Assembly (NCBI RefSeq): GCF_900638585.1
Contig: NZ_LR134523.1
Span: 1,152,501-1,216,500 of the forward strand
DNA: 64,000 nt
Origin: Aedoeadaptatus ivorii
Lineage (GTDB): Bacteria > Bacillota > Clostridia > Tissierellales > Peptoniphilaceae
Direction of reading: 5' to 3'
Each line of letters starts with the position of its first letter. The stretch's first letter is position 1. The notes under the pieces were generated by a model that was not told where the DNA came from, did no database searches, and saw only the letters and a list, made by a program, of their open reading frames with translations. This document shows, piece by piece, positions 60,842 to 64,000 of the stretch. The position numbers were made by a program, and so were the translations under genes.

Positions 60842-61327
60842 TTAAAATGGGATATCATTGTTGTCGATCGGGTAGTACCCTTCATCATCGGACTTGGGTC
60901 CGAAATTGTTGCGGGACGCGTCCTGTCCCTCGGATTGATAGGCCATATTGGTCGGCGTGTTTTGGTAATTGCCGCCGGCATTTCCCGCTTCCTGCGCAGA
61001 TTCGATGAAATGCACCCGGTTCGCCACGATATCCGTGGTGTAAATGCGTTCGCCGTTTTTCTCGTAGCTGCCCGTATTGATGCGGCCTTCTACGGCAATG
61101 CGATTGCCCTTGTGGAAATAGTTCCCCAAGAGTTCCGCGGTCTTTCCGAAGGCCTTTACGGCGATAAAATCGGCGGTGGGTTGACCCGAGGCTTCCGCTT
61201 GTTGGCGCTTTTCTCGGCTCATGCCCCGATCCACGGCTATGGTAATAAATGTATTGGCAACGCCGCTTTGACTGTAACGTAATTCCGGTTCTCTGGTCAA
61301 TCTTCCGTAGAGTACAACTAAATTCAC
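60842..61327 (-). CDS. ssb: Single-stranded DNA-binding protein (161 aa)
   Basis: OB fold (MNLVVLYGRLTREPELRYSQ ... FITIAVDR ... DFIAVKAFGKTAELLGNYFH), disordered Gly/Asn linker, and the acidic tip DNNDIPF that binds repair and replication partners. GTG start at 61327 (GGTGATATC upstream). Between rpsF and rpsR as usual. Confidence 0.96.
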   Translation of the reverse strand: MNLVVLYGRLTREPELRYSQSGVANTFITIAVDRGMSREKRQQAEASGQPTADFIAVKAFGKTAELLGNYFHKGNRIAVEGRINTGSYEKNGERIYTTDIVANRVHFIESAQEAGNAGGNYQNTPTNMAYQSEGQDASRNNFGPKSDDEGYYPIDNNDIPF

Positions 61328-61347
61328 GATATCACCAATCCCGTTTC

Positions 61348-61632
61348 TTATTCATCTACGCGGACGATCATATGACGCATTACGGAATCCAAAATGCCGG
61401 CGATACGCGCCAACTCTTTGATCGCTTCCGGTTGTGCCTCAAACTCCATGAGTACGTAATATGCTTCCTTGTAGTATTCGATTTCGTAAGCGAGTTTTCG
61501 GTTGCCCCATTCATCTGCCGTTTGGATGCTGCCGTTGTCTTCGATGATCTTCTTGAGCCTTTCCAAGTGCTTTTCGCGTACATCGGCATCGACGTCGGGA
61601 TAGAACATAAGGACGATTTCGTATTTGTTCAT
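61348..61632 (-). CDS. rpsF: 30S ribosomal protein S6 (94 aa)
   Basis: MNKYEIVLMFYPDVDADVRE and WGNRKLAYEIEYYKEAYYVL match S6. First gene of the rpsF-ssb-rpsR operon, ATG 61632 after AAGGAGGTG, 15 bp before ssb's region. Confidence 0.97.
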   Translation of the reverse strand: MNKYEIVLMFYPDVDADVREKHLERLKKIIEDNGSIQTADEWGNRKLAYEIEYYKEAYYVLMEFEAQPEAIKELARIAGILDSVMRHMIVRVDE

Positions 61633-61641
61633 GTTTCACCT

Positions 61642-61674
61642 CCTTGTGGACTGACGGCTCATTTCTGAGCAAGG
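61642..61674 (-). promoter_or_regulatory. S6:S18-binding autoregulatory leader of rpsF
   Basis: On the minus strand CCTTG (61674-61670) pairs with CAAGG, enclosing the hairpin CTCA-GAAA-TGAG and then a bulge beginning CCG. This is the architecture described for the S6:S18 leader, where the complex recognises the CCG bulge as it does in 16S rRNA helix 22. The outer stem partly covers the Shine-Dalgarno region, so binding should repress rpsF translation. Confidence 0.75.
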
Positions 61675-61689
61675 ATATCCATCTGATTT

Positions 61690-61718
61690 ATTGTATTCGT
61701 CCGGGGCCCGAAAGTCAA
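61690..61718 (-). promoter_or_regulatory. Promoter of the rpsF operon
   Basis: TTGACT (61713-61718), 17-bp spacer, TACAAT (61690-61695), about 10 bases before the S6:S18 leader. Confidence 0.85.
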
Positions 61719-61789
61719 GAAGAGAATAATCACAAAGCGCTGTTTTCCCTCTCGTCTCCGTGTTACCATGGAGGGGAAGGAGGTTTTTC

Positions 61790-62686
61790 ATGCTGAAAGG
61801 ATTATTTTACATTTCCCTATGTACCTTGCTGTGGGCACTCAACGGTAACGTCGGCGGTTACATATTCGAATACAAAAACTTTACGCCGGAAGTTTTGGTC
61901 GTAATCCGACTCACAGCCGTCGGCGTGGTACTTTTTTTAACGGACTTATTCCGCAGCGGCCGCTACGCCTTTCGCGTGGTCCGCAAACGCGAAAACTGGC
62001 CGCCCTTTGTGCTCTACGCCCTGGGCGGGATCCTGTGTATGCAGTTCGGCTATTTTTCCGCCATCTCCCATTCCAATGCGCCTTCGGCGACATTGATGCA
62101 ATATGCGGGGCTGTTTATCATTATCGCCTATGCGTCGATTACGACCCGCACGGCGCCGCGACCCATCGTCTATTTTTCCCTTTTGCTCTGCTCGGCGGGG
62201 CTCTTCTTTATGGTCACCGGCGGCGATCCCTACAGCCTCGCCATCAGCAGACAGGCGCTCTTATGGGGCACGGTCTCGGCGGTGGGCTTCGCCAATTTTA
62301 ACCTCGCTCCCACCGGCCTCTCGAAGACCTACCATTCTATGGAAATCTTGGGGCCGTCGATGCTCCTCGCCGGCGGCTTCTTGTTCCTCGCGACGCGACC
62401 GGATTTTTCCGCCGTCATCTGGGACAAGGAATCGATCGCGGCGGTGCTTTTTTGCATCTTCGGCGGCACCCTCGTCCCCTTCTGGAGCTTTATGGAAGGC
62501 GCGCGCCTCACCGGACCCACCCGCTCGGGCATCTTCTCCCTTTCGGAGCCGATTTTTTCGACCCTGGTGGCGGTCTTTATCTATCATCTGGCCTTTACGG
62601 CGACGGATCTATTGGGCATGGCGCTGATTTTGGTCTCGGTATTTTTATTGAATCTGCCCGACAAACGCAAGAAAAAAGAGCTATAG
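61790..62686 (+). CDS. EamA/DMT-family transporter (298 aa)
   Basis: Ten predicted helices in two EamA repeats (LYISLCTLLWALNGNVGGYI-like start FYISLCTLLWAL; second repeat from LLWGTVSAVGFANFNLAPTG). Drug/metabolite transporter superfamily, typically amino-acid or metabolite exporters; substrate unknown. ATG 61790 has AAGGAGG; the earlier frame start at 61760 does not. Its stop overlaps the converging sulfatase gene by 6 bp (tail to tail). Confidence 0.88.
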   Translation: MLKGLFYISLCTLLWALNGNVGGYIFEYKNFTPEVLVVIRLTAVGVVLFLTDLFRSGRYAFRVVRKRENWPPFVLYALGGILCMQFGYFSAISHSNAPSATLMQYAGLFIIIAYASITTRTAPRPIVYFSLLLCSAGLFFMVTGGDPYSLAISRQALLWGTVSAVGFANFNLAPTGLSKTYHSMEILGPSMLLAGGFLFLATRPDFSAVIWDKESIAAVLFCIFGGTLVPFWSFMEGARLTGPTRSGIFSLSEPIFSTLVAVFIYHLAFTATDLLGMALILVSVFLLNLPDKRKKKEL

Positions 62687-64000
62687 GCGGTCTGTGTAGA
62701 CCCCTATGGCTCCTTTTTTTATCCATGCCTTGGCGGCATCGGCGTCGTTTACGGTGTGTACATAGTAGGGAATTTGCGCCCGGCGCAGTACATCGGCATA
62801 GCCCGCCTCCGCTTTTTGTTCCGACACGGTGATGGCATAGGGCCGCGCCGCGTCATAAAATGCCGCCACTTCTTGGGGCGTGTCTCCGGAAAGATAGAGG
62901 GTATAGAGAATCTTCTCAAAGCCCGCCTGGCGCACCGGCGCATATTCCGATTGGGCATAGATCTGGGGCAGAATGCGCGCCTTTAGGGCGGGTTCCACAT
63001 CGGCGAAATCCCGCACGAGATGGCGCACATTGTCGGTCTTTATATCGGTAATCAAATACGCGTCTTTATGCGCCCGAAACCAGTCCAGCAACATGGAGAG
63101 GTCCATCTGGGTGTAGCCGTGGCGTTCTTTGAGCGCCAGAAATTCCGCCCGGCTCACCGGCGTCTCTTCGCTTCCGCCGTAGCCGAAAAACTTCTGCGTA
63201 TAGCCGTCCCAGGAATGGATGCAGACCAGACGGTCGTCGGTGGTCTCCGACAGGTCGATCTCGAAGTACCGCTTACCCGCCGCATACTCTTTGTCCAGGG
63301 TTTCCTTGAAATTGGTGTAGCGCATGCCGTCTATGGTGCCGCCGGCGTGCATTACGGTTAGCGCCGCATCCAGCCGCTCTGTTCCCTCCATCGCCGCCCT
63401 TCGCATCTCGCCGATGCGGTCGGTCTCGCAAAGCGCATTGGAAAGGTCGATGGTTTCTTTCGCCGCGTCGCTTTTTTCCGCCGCCGTCTTTACGGCAAGC
63501 GGCTTTCTGTTCGTTCGGTCGATATAGCGCGAATTGGCGAAATGGCCGTCTCGGGTGATCTCAAAGAGTTCTGCTTGCGACAGATACGACCCTTTCAGCA
63601 TATAGGTCTGCTGCAGGACGCGGTGTTCTTCCGTCTGCGGCTCCAAGAGATCTCTGCCGAAGAGGACGGCGATCTCGTCGTTCCAGCCCATAATGTTCGC
63701 GATGGTGGGCAGAAAATCCAGCTGCGAGCCTGTGGTTTTAACCGTCTCTCGTATATCCGCCCCCGGCACGTGCACGATCAGCGGAATATTCATCATATCG
63801 TCGTAGTCGTAGGGCCTGCCGTTAAAGGCGGTCATGTCCGCGGTCTGCTCCGGATCGTTTTTGGTCATGGCGAAGTGGTCGCCATAGAGCGCCACCACCG
63901 TATTTTCTAAGATCCCGGCCCGATCCAGTTCGTCGAGAAATTGCCCCAATGCTTCGTCGGTATAGTGAATGGCGTTTAGATAATTGCCGAGAATATGCCC
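62681..64000 (-). CDS. LtaS-type sulfatase fused to a GDPD-like domain, C-terminal part (gene continues past the right edge)
   Basis: The frame is open to base 64000 (GHILGNYLNAIHYTDEALGQ at the edge). The first ~150 visible residues match the end of the extracellular LTA synthase/sulfatase domain: ENTVVALYGDHFAMTKNDPE (metal-binding Asp-His), NIPLIVHVPG, GSQLDFLPTIANIMGW. After a linker the last ~250 residues resemble glycerophosphodiester phosphodiesterase: MHAGGTIDGMRYTNFKETLD, YFEIDLSETTDDRLVCIHSW with the paired His and the ExD, and a C-terminal TIM-barrel end with AKAWIKKGAIGVYTD. A glycerol-phosphate polymer maker joined to a glycerol-phosphodiester hydrolase is unusual. Confidence 0.82.
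   Translation of the reverse strand, partial: GHILGNYLNAIHYTDEALGQFLDELDRAGILENTVVALYGDHFAMTKNDPEQTADMTAFNGRPYDYDDMMNIPLIVHVPGADIRETVKTTGSQLDFLPTIANIMGWNDEIAVLFGRDLLEPQTEEHRVLQQTYMLKGSYLSQAELFEITRDGHFANSRYIDRTNRKPLAVKTAAEKSDAAKETIDLSNALCETDRIGEMRRAAMEGTERLDAALTVMHAGGTIDGMRYTNFKETLDKEYAAGKRYFEIDLSETTDDRLVCIHSWDGYTQKFFGYGGSEETPVSRAEFLALKERHGYTQMDLSMLLDWFRAHKDAYLITDIKTDNVRHLVRDFADVEPALKARILPQIYAQSEYAPVRQAGFEKILYTLYLSGDTPQEVAAFYDAARPYAITVSEQKAEAGYADVLRRAQIPYYVHTVNDADAAKAWIKKGAIGVYTDRL

Noticed and set aside
1-64000. CRISPR arrays, tRNA and rRNA genes
   Set aside because: No regularly spaced direct repeats with spacers, no cloverleaf or rRNA-like conserved sequence was recognised by eye. A tRNAscan/Infernal run would be decisive.

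Overview
The window looks like a chromosome segment from a Gram-positive anaerobe of the Firmicutes (Clostridia/Tissierellia). Evidence: tig-clpP-clpX-lon-engB and rpsF-ssb-rpsR-yybS-gdpP-rplI-dnaB gene orders, a Ser-type T-box leader on serS, a yybP-ykoY manganese riboswitch, AddAB in place of RecBCD, rubredoxin, a 2[4Fe-4S] ferredoxin, type 2 IPP isomerase, an SLH-domain surface protein and a lipoteichoic-acid-synthase-like protein. The core is GC-rich with strongly GC-biased third codon positions. A Peptoniphilaceae-like anaerobic coccus is my best guess, but no 16S gene is present to test it.

Layout. (1) 1-~7,720 is AT-rich, acquired DNA. It holds a heavy-metal cassette (CadC-type ArsR repressor, two tandem copies of a small HMA metallochaperone, the start of a CadA/ZntA P-type ATPase), remnants of a DUF1413 gene and of an extra recombinase, a three-gene serine recombinase operon, a SHOCT-like small protein and a 5'-truncated MATE exporter. 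(2) At ~7,720 the sequence switches abruptly to GC-rich DNA in the middle of two genes: the MATE gene lacks its 5' end and the gene on the other side also lacks its 5' end. A 1,175-aa SLH surface protein follows, then an orphan promoter. (3) ~12,050-13,880 is a second AT-rich insert with a 3'-truncated plasmid-type repA, a gene fragment, a SAP/DUF6434-type gene and a sequence resembling the 3' end of an RlmCD gene. It abuts the true 3' end of rlmCD, a gene family whose 3' end is a known integration hotspot. (4) 13,869-64,000 is conserved core chromosome.

Core modules. rlmCD-cvfB-hypothetical. A stand-alone short UvrA-like ATPase. YbaK and TypA. A rubredoxin. The proteostasis operon (trigger factor, ClpP, ClpX, Lon, EngB). 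An LDH-family gene with a zinc-ribbon membrane protein. A PC4-like protein and a CopA-CopZ fusion. An rluA-ROK kinase-addB-addA operon. A MltG-like membrane protein. A MetNIQ-type transporter with a DUF169 protein. fni-trxB. bioY. A P2A cation ATPase behind a Mn2+ riboswitch. serS behind a T-box. Ferredoxin. feoA-feoA-feoB-Cys-rich protein. uppP. The S6/SSB/S18 to DnaB operon, with an S6:S18-binding leader. An EamA transporter. An LtaS-type sulfatase fused to a GDPD-like domain, running off the right edge.

Metal handling recurs: a Cd/Zn cassette, copper export, iron uptake and a Mn-controlled ATPase. No tRNA, rRNA or CRISPR array was found. I did not find a clear new defence system. The best leads are the three-recombinase module, the two chimeric junctions, the att-like sites at rlmCD, the CopA-CopZ fusion that keeps an internal ribosome binding site, the DUF169-transporter operon and the LtaS-GDPD fusion.
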